Positions 33,585 through 41,952 of a stretch of 64,000 nucleotides of DNA are shown in pieces (the first letter of the stretch is position 1; every line of letters begins with the position of its first letter). This stretch comes from Dorea_D hominis (GTDB lineage Bacteria > Bacillota > Clostridia > Lachnospirales > Lachnospiraceae): assembly GCF_014287705.1 (NCBI RefSeq), contig NZ_JACOOY010000006.1, positions 1 through 64,000 on the forward strand, read 5' to 3'. Below the pieces are notes generated by a model. That model was not told where the DNA came from, did not search any database, and saw nothing but the letters and a program-made list of their open reading frames with translations. Made by a program: the position numbers and the translations under genes.

Positions 33585-36560
33585 ATGCCTGAATTAGAGT
33601 CAATGATAGAACAAAAGTTAATTGAACAACTGGTATATGGAGATTCGCAGTGGACATATCGACCGGATTTGAAGACGGAAGAGGATTTGTGGGCGAATTT
33701 CCGGTATATTCTGGAACAGAATAATAAGGAGCGTTTGGATGGAGAGCCTTTAACAGATACCGAGTTTGAACAGGTGAAGAACCAGTTGCAGTTTTCATCC
33801 TTCTATAAAGCGGGAGAATGGCTTGTTGGAGAGAACGGTAAGGTTCAGGTACATGTGCAGAGAGATACGAAGAGATTACATCTCGTAGTGATGAATCACG
33901 AGCATATTGCAGGGGGAAGCAGTGTGTATGAGGTGATTAATCAATACAGTGCATTGAAGACAGAGGAAGACGGACGTAATCGCAGATTTGATGTAACGCT
34001 GATGATTAATGGACTTCCGATGATTCATATAGAATTAAAGAATAAGCAGCATTCTTATATGGATGGATTCTGGCAGATTAAGAAATATATCGGAGAAGGG
34101 AAGTTTACTGGAATTTTCTCTGCGGTACAGATGTTTGTAATCAGCAATGGCGTAAATACAAAGTATTTTTCTGCAGCAAGCGACACGGAATTAAATGAAA
34201 AATTCATCAGTGGATGGCTGGATCAGGATAATAATCCGGTATCTGATTATATTGAGTTCGCAAAGAGTGTACTGCGCATCCCGGAAGCGCATGAGATGAT
34301 TGCGAGATATACGGTATTAGATGAAGATGCGAAACGATTAATATTATTGCGGCCGTATCAGATTCATGCGATTGAAGCAATACGAGAGGCTTCCAAGACA
34401 GGGAAGTCTGGTTATGTCTGGCATACAACAGGTTCAGGTAAGACGTTGACTTCGTATAAGGCAACCCGTAACCTGCTGATGGACATTCCGTCTTTGGATA
34501 AAACGATTTTCTTAATTGACCGAAAGGATCTGGATACACAGACAACAATGGCATTTCAGGCATATGCCAACAATGATCTAATCGACGTAAATGAGACAGA
34601 CAATGTAAATGATTTGAAGAAAAAATTAAAATCAGAAGACCGGCAGGTAATCGTTACAACCATCCAAAAGCTGCAACGATTAATTACAAAGAGATTGCAG
34701 GAAGGAACGCCGGAATATAACAAGATTAAAAATCTGAGGATTGCATTTGTAGTAGATGAGTGTCACAGAGCAGTTACACCGGGAACGAAGAGAGAACTGG
34801 AGAGATTTTTTGGAAAATCATTATGGTATGGCTTCACTGGAACACCAAGATTTTCAGAAAATCCTTATCCGAAGATGGGTGATCTGCCGCGCACAACAGA
34901 CGAATTATACGGAGAACGTTTACACAGATATACGATACAAAATGCAATCCATGATAATGCGGTTCTTGGCTTTCAGGTAGAGCATAATGGACCGAAGACG
35001 ATGTCTGATGAAACAGATAGTAAATTGTATGATAATGAAGCACATATGTTAAAAGTTCTGGATGTGATTTTGAACAAGTCCTATCATAAATTGGGATTCC
35101 AGAATGGAAAAGGTAAGACGTATGAGGCATTGCTGACAACAAGTTCGATTCCTCTGGCGCAGAAGTATTATGAATTATTAACGAAAGTAAAAGAAGGAAA
35201 TACTCCATTGCGGATTGATGAAAAGATCCGGCAGGTACTCCCTGATTTTCCGAAATTTGCAATTACATATTCTGTGACGGAAAATGAAGAAGGTTCACAG
35301 GTAAATCAGCAGAAGATGCAGAAATCGTTGGATGATTATAACAATATGTTTGGGACAAAATTTGATCTGGCACAGATCCAGTCTTACAATGGCAATCTGA
35401 ATAAAAGGCTTGCGAGAAAAGATCCTAAATTTAAGAGACGACATGAACAATTGGATCTGGTAATTGTAGTTGATCGATTGCTGACAGGATTTGATGCCCC
35501 TTGTATGTCTACGATGTTTATTGACAGACAACCTATGGGACCGCATGATCTGATACAGGCATTTTCGCGAACAAATCGTATTTTCGATAAGAATAAAACA
35601 TATGGACAGATTGTTACATTTCAGGCTCCGAAGCTTTTCAAAGAGAGTGTAGATAACGCAGTAAAATTGTATTCCGCAGGTGGTACAAATGATTCTATTC
35701 TGGCAGAATGGGACGAGGTGGAAAAGGCATTCCGTACAGCGCTGAAAGCGCTTCGTATTGCAGCAGGAGCGCCGACAGCTATACCGGGAATGTCATTGGC
35801 TGAAAAGAAAGTATTTGCACAAATATTTCAGACATTTGACCGGTTATTTGCACAGCTTAAATCGTTTTCAAATTACAGTGACAAGCTGTTGGAAGAATAT
35901 GATATTACAGAAGAAGAGTACGAAGATTATGTAGCGCATTATAAAAATGTAATAGAAGAGATAAAAAGAGAAAAAGAAGAAGGAAATGATGGCGGAGAAG
36001 ATGAAGAGGAAACGTCAGACTTAGATTCAGAGTATGAGCTGATGGCATACAGTAATACGAAAATTGATTATGAGTACATTATCAATTTGATTCAGAATAT
36101 TGTATCACCGGGAGAAGATGAAGAGGATATTTCACCAGAGGAAAGACAGAAGCAGATAGATGAAGTTAAGCAATATATAGCAGAATTACGAAATGGTAAT
36201 CCGAAGATGGCAGATATTATGTCAAATCTGGTTTCAGAGATTGAAGTGGACGCAGACAGGTATAAAGGACATTCGATTTTGAACATAGTAGAAACAACAA
36301 AGCAGAAATACATTGAAAACAGGATTTCTGACTTTTGTGAGAAGTGGTATGCGGAACCTGATGATGTTATGTATGCAGCCATGCATTACAGAAACGATGA
36401 GATACCGAATGAAGGTGTTATAAAAGCTACAATTGATTATACATGTTATAAGGCAAATGCAGAAAAAGCGGTTCCGAAGTTCAAATACTATAAGATGTGT
36501 ATGGATGAATTAAAAGAGGTCTTAGATACCGAAATTAAGCCTTTAATTAATCCATTGTAA
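33585..36560 (+). CDS. hsdR: type I restriction endonuclease/translocase subunit
   Basis: A 991-residue motor subunit that translocates and cuts unmodified DNA with HsdM2S. The N-terminal PD-(D/E)xK nuclease shows FDVTLMINGLPMIHIELKN (Asp and ExK). The helicase has Walker A HTTGSGKTL, the DEAD-like box VVDECHRA, the motif GFTGTPRF and the late motif QAFSRTNRIF. A very acidic linker (EGNDGGEDEEETSDLDSEYE) precedes the helical C-terminus. CAAAGGAGACAAAAATT precedes the ATG, so it has its own strong site after the silent cassettes. Confidence 0.95.
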   Translation: MPELESMIEQKLIEQLVYGDSQWTYRPDLKTEEDLWANFRYILEQNNKERLDGEPLTDTEFEQVKNQLQFSSFYKAGEWLVGENGKVQVHVQRDTKRLHLVVMNHEHIAGGSSVYEVINQYSALKTEEDGRNRRFDVTLMINGLPMIHIELKNKQHSYMDGFWQIKKYIGEGKFTGIFSAVQMFVISNGVNTKYFSAASDTELNEKFISGWLDQDNNPVSDYIEFAKSVLRIPEAHEMIARYTVLDEDAKRLILLRPYQIHAIEAIREASKTGKSGYVWHTTGSGKTLTSYKATRNLLMDIPSLDKTIFLIDRKDLDTQTTMAFQAYANNDLIDVNETDNVNDLKKKLKSEDRQVIVTTIQKLQRLITKRLQEGTPEYNKIKNLRIAFVVDECHRAVTPGTKRELERFFGKSLWYGFTGTPRFSENPYPKMGDLPRTTDELYGERLHRYTIQNAIHDNAVLGFQVEHNGPKTMSDETDSKLYDNEAHMLKVLDVILNKSYHKLGFQNGKGKTYEALLTTSSIPLAQKYYELLTKVKEGNTPLRIDEKIRQVLPDFPKFAITYSVTENEEGSQVNQQKMQKSLDDYNNMFGTKFDLAQIQSYNGNLNKRLARKDPKFKRRHEQLDLVIVVDRLLTGFDAPCMSTMFIDRQPMGPHDLIQAFSRTNRIFDKNKTYGQIVTFQAPKLFKESVDNAVKLYSAGGTNDSILAEWDEVEKAFRTALKALRIAAGAPTAIPGMSLAEKKVFAQIFQTFDRLFAQLKSFSNYSDKLLEEYDITEEEYEDYVAHYKNVIEEIKREKEEGNDGGEDEEETSDLDSEYELMAYSNTKIDYEYIINLIQNIVSPGEDEEDISPEERQKQIDEVKQYIAELRNGNPKMADIMSNLVSEIEVDADRYKGHSILNIVETTKQKYIENRISDFCEKWYAEPDDVMYAAMHYRNDEIPNEGVIKATIDYTCYKANAEKAVPKFKYYKMCMDELKEVLDTEIKPLINPL

Positions 36561-36625
36561 AGCAAGGTGAAGGTGTAGTTTTATGTTTATATCAGCGTGA
36601 GTTATTTCGGGAAAGGAAAAGGCTT

Positions 36626-37552
36626 ATGATAAATGATATGAACAGGACATTGCTTTTCAGTGAATATTTTCAGCAATGGATTGATATTTACAAGAAAGGC
36701 GCAATCCGGGAAGCGACTATGGCAAAATACCGTATGACACAGAGATGGGTAGAGAAGCTTATGCCGGAGTTAAAAGTTGCGGAGCTGAACAGAACAGCAT
36801 ATCAGCAATTATTGAATGCATACGCAAAAGAACACGAGCGCCAGACAACATTGGATTTTCACCATCAGTTAAAGGGAGCGATTTTAGATGCGGTTGACGA
36901 TGGTCTGATTGAAAGAGATCCAACCAGAAAAGCAATCATTAAGGGGAAAACGCCGAGAGTCAAAAAGATTAAATATTTAAGTCAATTCGAGTTACATACT
37001 TTGATTTCTGATCTGGATCTCAAAGAAGAACCGAATTGGGACTGGTTTATTTTACTGGTCGCGAAAACAGGAATGCGTTTTTCAGAAGCACTTGCGATTA
37101 CGCCGGGAGATTTTGATTTTGCAAGACAGACATTATCTATCAGTAAAACATGGGACTACAAGGGCGAAGGTGGTTTCCTGCCAACAAAGAATAAATCTTC
37201 GGTTAGAAAAATCCAGATTGACTGGCAGATTGTTGTAAAATTTTCAGAGTTGATTAAAGGACTGCCGGAAGATCAGCCAATCTTTGTAGGTGAATCGAAA
37301 ATATATAATTCTACAGTGAATGATGCATTAACCAGACATTGCAGAGAATGCGGGATATCGGAGATTTCGATTCATGGCTTAAGACACACCCATGCCTCGC
37401 TATTGCTATTTGCAGGTGTTTCAATAGCGAGTGTTGCTCGAAGACTTGGACATGCCAGCATGACAACAACACAGAAAACGTATTTACACATTATTCAGGA
37501 ACTTGAAAACAAAGATGTAGATCTGGTAATGCGAACATTATCTGGATTGTAA
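36626..37552 (+). CDS. tyrosine recombinase/integrase
   Basis: A 308-residue site-specific recombinase. It has an N-terminal SAM-like core-binding domain (about 10-100), and the catalytic Arg in TGMRFSEAL, His-xx-Arg in HGLRHTHAS, His in RRLGHAS and the nucleophile Tyr in QKTYLH. It follows hsdR by 65 bases and is preceded by GGGAAAGGAAAAGGCTT. Recombinases at this position in other type I loci (for example Streptococcus and Bacteroides) rearrange hsdS; here it is the natural candidate to act on the A/B repeats. It could instead be the integrase of a former element, but no att duplication was noticed. Confidence 0.9.
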   Translation: MINDMNRTLLFSEYFQQWIDIYKKGAIREATMAKYRMTQRWVEKLMPELKVAELNRTAYQQLLNAYAKEHERQTTLDFHHQLKGAILDAVDDGLIERDPTRKAIIKGKTPRVKKIKYLSQFELHTLISDLDLKEEPNWDWFILLVAKTGMRFSEALAITPGDFDFARQTLSISKTWDYKGEGGFLPTKNKSSVRKIQIDWQIVVKFSELIKGLPEDQPIFVGESKIYNSTVNDALTRHCRECGISEISIHGLRHTHASLLLFAGVSIASVARRLGHASMTTTQKTYLHIIQELENKDVDLVMRTLSGL

Positions 37553-37651
37553 AAATTAAAGTAGAAATACTTACGCTGATTTTATGGAACGTTCTTGAAA
37601 GAGGAAGAACCGGAGTATAACCAGAAGGAGCCGAAAGAGCATTATAGGGAA

Positions 37652-38146
37652 ATGATACGAAAAGATATGATTGAGATAACAGGTCCATTTTATGCGGATG
37701 AAAGTGAAGAAGATAAGAAATTGTTTTATATATGTGCACTAATCGATTATATTGCGAGAAAAACAAAGAATAAAAGAAGTGTGATCGTGGATGTTTTAGG
37801 GCAGGAACGAATTGGAAGAGCCGGAGAGTTAGCTGATTTTTATGGCAACAGTAATTTGGAAGAAGTATGCAGAGTGTTAATGAAAGAATCCCAGATTGAG
37901 CCGGGCGATTTTGATAATGTCGGAGCGTGTCAATATGATATTCCGTCACACTGGGATATTGGAAGAGTGTATAAGAGATTGATTAAACAGGTAGTGAAAG
38001 TAAAAAATGTAGATGAAGTGGATGCAATTTTTGAGGTGTATCATTCATTTATCAGTGATAAAATAGATGATTATAACAGTATCGTTTATTGTGAAAATCC
38101 GGATTATATTTTTGAGGCTTTTATGACTGATAAGTTGCCGGATTAA
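37652..38146 (+). CDS. unknown cytosolic protein in the defence island
   Basis: About 164 residues starting MIRKDMIEITGPFYADESEE; an upstream TTG at 37595 gives 183 residues. Neither start has a well-spaced site, so the start is uncertain. The first part (DKKLFYICALIDYIARKTKN) is helical and typical of a small Lachnospiraceae family of unknown function; the second part contains HWDIGRVYKRLIKQVVKVKN and a closing acidic helix. No toxin or nuclease motif was seen. It lies between the recombinase and the WYL regulator on the same strand. Confidence 0.6.
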   Translation: MIRKDMIEITGPFYADESEEDKKLFYICALIDYIARKTKNKRSVIVDVLGQERIGRAGELADFYGNSNLEEVCRVLMKESQIEPGDFDNVGACQYDIPSHWDIGRVYKRLIKQVVKVKNVDEVDAIFEVYHSFISDKIDDYNSIVYCENPDYIFEAFMTDKLPD

Positions 38147-38181
38147 ATCATTTTCACATAAGAATCAAAGGAGAGAACGCA

Positions 38182-39174
38182 ATGCCAAAAGGAACGAATC
38201 AGAAATTCAAACTCTATCGTCTGGCGCAGATCATGCTGGAGCGGACAGACGAAGAGCATTATATTACAATGCCGGAGATCATGGAGGCACTGAAAGAATA
38301 CGATATCACTGCGGAGCGTAAGAGCATTTATGCGGATCTCAGGGATCTGGAGACATTTGGGATCGATGTGGAGGGAGAACAGGTCGGAAACCGTTATCAC
38401 TATCATGTGGTGAACCGCCCATTTGAGATGCCGGAGCTGAAGCTTCTGGTGGATGCGATTCAGTCTTCCAAGTTCATTACCGCAAGAAAGACGAATGATC
38501 TGATTCGCAAACTGGAGACGTTTGTCAGCAGATACGATGCCATGAAATTGCAGAGGCAGGTATATGTCTCCGGACGGATCAAGACGATGAATGAGAGTAT
38601 CTATTATACCGTAGACGAGATCCACAATGCGATTTCCGAAAATAAAAAGATCTGTTTTCAATATTTCCAGTGGAATATGAAGAAGGAAATGGAACTGCGC
38701 CATGGTGGAGCATATTATCGTATCAGTCCGTGGGGTCTGTCTTGGGATGATGAAAACTATTATCTGGTTGGTTATGATTCAGATGCGCAGATGATCAAGC
38801 ATTACCGGGTGGATAAGATGCTGAATCTTCGGATGATAGATGAGCGTCGGGAGGGCAGAGATCACTTTAAGAAGCTGGACATGGCAGATTATGCGAAGAA
38901 GAGTTTCGGGATGTACGGTGGAAAAGAGCAGGATGTGAAAATGCTGGTGGAAAATCATCTGGCGGGCGTTATGATTGACCGCTTTGGCAAGGATATTATG
39001 ATGGTGCCGGTGGATAAGGAGCATTTCTCTGTGAAAGTACAGGTGCATGTCAGCAGGCAGTTCCTTGGCTGGGTGATCTCGCTTGGCGAGGGTATTAAGA
39101 TCATCGGACCGGATGAAGTGGCAGGACAGATGAAGCAGGAGATTAAGAGGCTTGTGGAGCAGTATGGAGAGTAA
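38182..39174 (+). CDS. WYL-domain transcriptional regulator
   Basis: A 330-residue regulator with an N-terminal winged helix (KLYRLAQIMLERTDEEHYIT, then RKSIYADLRDLETFGIDV) and a central WYL domain (KKICFQYFQW, then YRISPWGLSWDDENYYLVGY), followed by the WCX C-terminal extension. WYL domains bind nucleotides or nucleic acid and often govern phage-defence loci. CAAAGGAGAGAACGCA precedes the ATG. Its place after the restriction genes suggests, but does not prove, control of the island. Confidence 0.88.
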   Translation: MPKGTNQKFKLYRLAQIMLERTDEEHYITMPEIMEALKEYDITAERKSIYADLRDLETFGIDVEGEQVGNRYHYHVVNRPFEMPELKLLVDAIQSSKFITARKTNDLIRKLETFVSRYDAMKLQRQVYVSGRIKTMNESIYYTVDEIHNAISENKKICFQYFQWNMKKEMELRHGGAYYRISPWGLSWDDENYYLVGYDSDAQMIKHYRVDKMLNLRMIDERREGRDHFKKLDMADYAKKSFGMYGGKEQDVKMLVENHLAGVMIDRFGKDIMMVPVDKEHFSVKVQVHVSRQFLGWVISLGEGIKIIGPDEVAGQMKQEIKRLVEQYGE

Positions 39175-39175
39175 G

Positions 39176-39796
39176 ATGGCAGGAACGATCATTTGTTACG
39201 GGGATTCGAACACTTTCGGGTATGATTCCCGCATGGGTACAGAAGGAAGATTCCCGAAAGAGATAAGATGGACGGGAATTCTGGATGACAGAACAGAATA
39301 CAAAGTGAAAAATCATGGAATCTGCGGAAGATGTATTCCGGAGATGACAGGACAGATGGATTTTATTTGCAAACAGATCAAATCCTGGGCAAAAAAAGCT
39401 GCACCGATATGGTTGTTTCTTATGCTCGGGACGAATGACATCCTGAATGCGGCAGAACCATCGGCAGAAAAGACCGCAGAGAAAATGAAGCATTTTCTGG
39501 AAAGATTACAGGAAACGCCGGAAGTAAGTGAGGGCAAGATAGAATTATGTCTGCTTGTCCCGCCGATGATGAAGCGTGGCTCGTGGGTTTCGGATGACCG
39601 GATTGTGACAGAATCACGGAAGATTGGCGAATTGTACGGGGCATTAGCAGAGCAGCTTGGCATTAAATGCATAAATTGCGGTAAATGGGAGCTGTCGCTT
39701 CTATATGACGGTGTGCATTTGTCTGAGGAAGGACATGCGGAATTCGCGGAAAAGCTGATATCGGAGCCGGAGGCTTTTGAATTGGAAATTATATAA
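39176..39796 (+). CDS. SGNH/GDSL-type esterase
   Basis: A 206-residue cytosolic hydrolase. Block I IICYGDSNTFGY carries the nucleophile Ser, block III is MLGTNDIL, and block V DGVHLSEEGH carries the Asp-His pair. Such enzymes remove acyl groups, often from sugars or aryl esters; the substrate is unknown. ATG 39176 follows the WYL stop by one base and has GGAGAGTAAG upstream; ATG 39164 is an overlapping alternative. Probably co-transcribed with the regulator. Confidence 0.88.
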   Translation: MAGTIICYGDSNTFGYDSRMGTEGRFPKEIRWTGILDDRTEYKVKNHGICGRCIPEMTGQMDFICKQIKSWAKKAAPIWLFLMLGTNDILNAAEPSAEKTAEKMKHFLERLQETPEVSEGKIELCLLVPPMMKRGSWVSDDRIVTESRKIGELYGALAEQLGIKCINCGKWELSLLYDGVHLSEEGHAEFAEKLISEPEAFELEII

Positions 39797-39881
39797 TAGA
39801 TGTATGCAGTAAAGAAAATAATGAAATTAATAGAAGGGACAGTTCATAATAAAAGGTTATCTATAAATACATTGCAGTAGG

Positions 39882-40433
39882 ATGGAGGTAACGAAAGAGC
39901 AGGACGGAAATCTGTTTTATATCAATCCGCTATATTCTTTCAGCATGAAGAAAGGGACGTCCAGAAGCATTTCTTACAGTATATATAACGGCTTTGTAAA
40001 TGTGCCGCTTGTTGCAGGCGGAATGAAATATACGGTATATACACCGTCCGTATGTAAAGTGTCAGCGTCCGGAAAAGTAACCGGATTGAAAGCAGGTAAG
40101 ACAAAGATTAAAGTAGCGCCGCAAGCTGCGCCGTCTCTTGCAAAGACATTTACAGTAACGGTCAAAGGATCTTCTCTTGCAAAAGTAAGCTGGGGAAAAT
40201 GCAGACGTTCTTCCAAAACAGTTCTGCTGCAGTGGAAGAAAGTGAAAGGCGCAACTGCTTATGAAATTTATCGTTACAAGAATAAAAAATGGGTGAAAGT
40301 AACAACGGCAGGCAAGACATCTTACAAGTATAAAAATGCGCCGAAGAATGGTTCTTACAAAGTACGTGCATTAAAGAAATCGGGAAATAAGAAAATATAC
40401 GGTTCGTTTTCAGCAGTGAAAAAGATCAGATAA
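39882..40433 (+). CDS. truncated surface protein, Ig-like plus FN3-like domains, no signal peptide
   Basis: A 183-residue product with a bacterial Ig-like Big_2 module (YTPSVCKVSASGKVTGLKAG then KTKIKVAP) and a C-terminal FN3-like module (TVLLQWKKVKGATAYEIYRY) like the tails of secreted Lachnospiraceae proteins. There is no signal peptide and the ribosome site before ATG 39882 is poor, so it is probably the 3' remnant of a longer exported-protein gene. Confidence 0.6.
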   Translation: MEVTKEQDGNLFYINPLYSFSMKKGTSRSISYSIYNGFVNVPLVAGGMKYTVYTPSVCKVSASGKVTGLKAGKTKIKVAPQAAPSLAKTFTVTVKGSSLAKVSWGKCRRSSKTVLLQWKKVKGATAYEIYRYKNKKWVKVTTAGKTSYKYKNAPKNGSYKVRALKKSGNKKIYGSFSAVKKIR

Positions 40434-40458
40434 GAATCAGATAAGAGAGACAAAAAAA

Positions 40459-40516
40459 TAAAAGCGAGGTATAAAGTCTAAGCTATTCAAATAGATTTTA
40501 TACCCCGCTTTTTCTA
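40459..40516 (+). terminator. long intrinsic terminator
   Basis: AAAGCGAGGTATAAAGTCTA pairs with TAGATTTTATACCCCGCTTT (G-T wobbles only), loop about 11 bases, then TTCT. Confidence 0.85.
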
Positions 40517-40637
40517 TGTTCAGCTAAAAGTATCATTCAGAGGATAAAAAAACACATTTGGGAGACATTATAAATTAGAAAAACGATTGAAAACGAGCAT
40601 ATTTTACCAAAATAAGGAACAAAGGAGAGAATGAAAA

Positions 40638-40793
40638 ATGGTGGATGTAACAAATTTTGCACAGATGTTATTACCTTTTGTATTACTGGTGCAGGGAATA
40701 TGTTTTCTGATAAACGGAATAGCGGAAGAGAAAAAGTGTGCCCAGAATAAAGAAAAGGAAGTGGAAAAGAAGAAAGAAAAAATTAACGTATAA
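40638..40793 (+). CDS. 51-residue single-helix membrane protein
   Basis: ATG 40638 lies 7 bases after AAAGGAGAGA. The product has one hydrophobic segment (AQMLLPFVLLVQGICFLING) and a Lys/Glu-rich tail (EVEKKKEKINV). No family is recognised. It has the layout of the two small membrane proteins at 54097 and 54373 and stands just upstream of the giant surface-protein gene, so it may belong to that module. Confidence 0.6.
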   Translation: MVDVTNFAQMLLPFVLLVQGICFLINGIAEEKKCAQNKEKEVEKKKEKINV

Positions 40794-40949
40794 TAAAAGT
40801 GTTTCCGCGAGAATAAAGAGTCCCGGATTTAATTCTGGGCTCTTTAATATTAGGTGATAAAAATGCAATAAGGCAGAAGATGACAATTTTTAGTGAAAGG
40901 AAGTGAAAGGAATAGAATAAAAATGTCTTTTAATTAGTAATAATGCTTT

Positions 40950-40978
40950 TTGACCTATTAATCATTATATTATATTAA
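40950..40978 (+). promoter_or_regulatory. probable promoter of the giant surface-protein gene
   Basis: TTGACC (40950-40955) and TATTAA (40973-40978) with 17-base spacing. A second TTGACG about 65 bases downstream is an alternative. The leader to the ATG at 41095 is over 100 bases. 40794-41094 holds no other recognised element. Confidence 0.45.
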
Positions 40979-41094
40979 GAAAAAATGAAAAAAATAATAA
41001 AAAAATGACCCTTTTTGACGGGAACCAATGTCTTAATAAGTATACAGGGACATTTTATGTAGACTTATAGATAAAGAAGTAAGGAGGAACATGT

Positions 41095-41748
41095 ATGAAG
41101 AAGACAAGACGCTGGTTGGCGATGCTTCTCGCTGTAGTTTTAGTCAGTTCGAATGTAATCTATCAGCTTGGCACCAATATGAGTGCAAGTGAATCGGACA
41201 GTACAACGGAAGCACAGCAACAGGACGATTCTGCTGAGGAGAAAGTACAGCAGGAGGCGGCTTCGAATGCACACAAAAAAGACTCAGGAGAAGCCAAAGT
41301 TCAGGAGGTGAATACGGAGGAAGATAAGAATGCTTCGGACACTTCCAAGAAGACTCAGGTTACAGAAAAGACTGAGAAAAAGCAGGAGCAGACAGCAAAG
41401 AAAGCTGACACTGCAAAGAAAGCAGATGCAAGCTCCGGCGATACAAAGAAAGATTCCGAGGAGAAAGCTTATAAAGCTACAATCCAGAAATCAAAACTGG
41501 ATGGCGGCGATATTAAAGCATGGGGCTCTGACGGAAAGAAAGAGACTGTTGCTTACACAGACAGCAAATATATGAAAGAAGTAAAAGAAGGCGACTCTTT
41601 TAATTTTGAGATCACTGTAAAGAATTCTTTCAAGCTGGACAAAGTAACAGACCAGAATAATAATACGATCCAGCCGAAGAAGGTGGATGGAAATGTTTAT
41701 ACATACAAAATTGCTGATGTAAAATCAGATAAGACATTTCATGTATGA
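41095..41748 (+). CDS. N-terminal piece of the giant surface protein, ends at in-frame TGA
   Basis: A 217-residue exported piece: signal peptide (MKKTRRWLAMLLAVVLVSSN), a long Lys/Glu/Asp/Thr-rich spacer (about 30-130) and the start of a beta-rich domain (VKEGDSFNFEITVKNSFKLD). Strong site AAGGAGGAACATGT. The frame is stopped by TGA at 41746-41748 (context KTFHV-stop-YKEETNS), and the same frame then continues open to 54066. If the stop is real, only this fragment is made and secreted. Confidence 0.8.
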   Translation: MKKTRRWLAMLLAVVLVSSNVIYQLGTNMSASESDSTTEAQQQDDSAEEKVQQEAASNAHKKDSGEAKVQEVNTEEDKNASDTSKKTQVTEKTEKKQEQTAKKADTAKKADASSGDTKKDSEEKAYKATIQKSKLDGGDIKAWGSDGKKETVAYTDSKYMKEVKEGDSFNFEITVKNSFKLDKVTDQNNNTIQPKKVDGNVYTYKIADVKSDKTFHV

Positions 41749-41952
41749 TATAAGGAAGAAACTAATTCAAAGAAAAATGATTCTGACAACGCAAAGTCCG
41801 ATAACAAGAAGGACGACGCAGACGCATCTGATGATGGGGAGTCAGACTCGAAAGCGAACGAGGATAAGAACGTATCTGCAGCATCTGAAAAAGGTAAGAT
41901 CGCGACAGTAGCGGATACAGATACTGAAAAGACGATTTATGTTGGCAATTCA

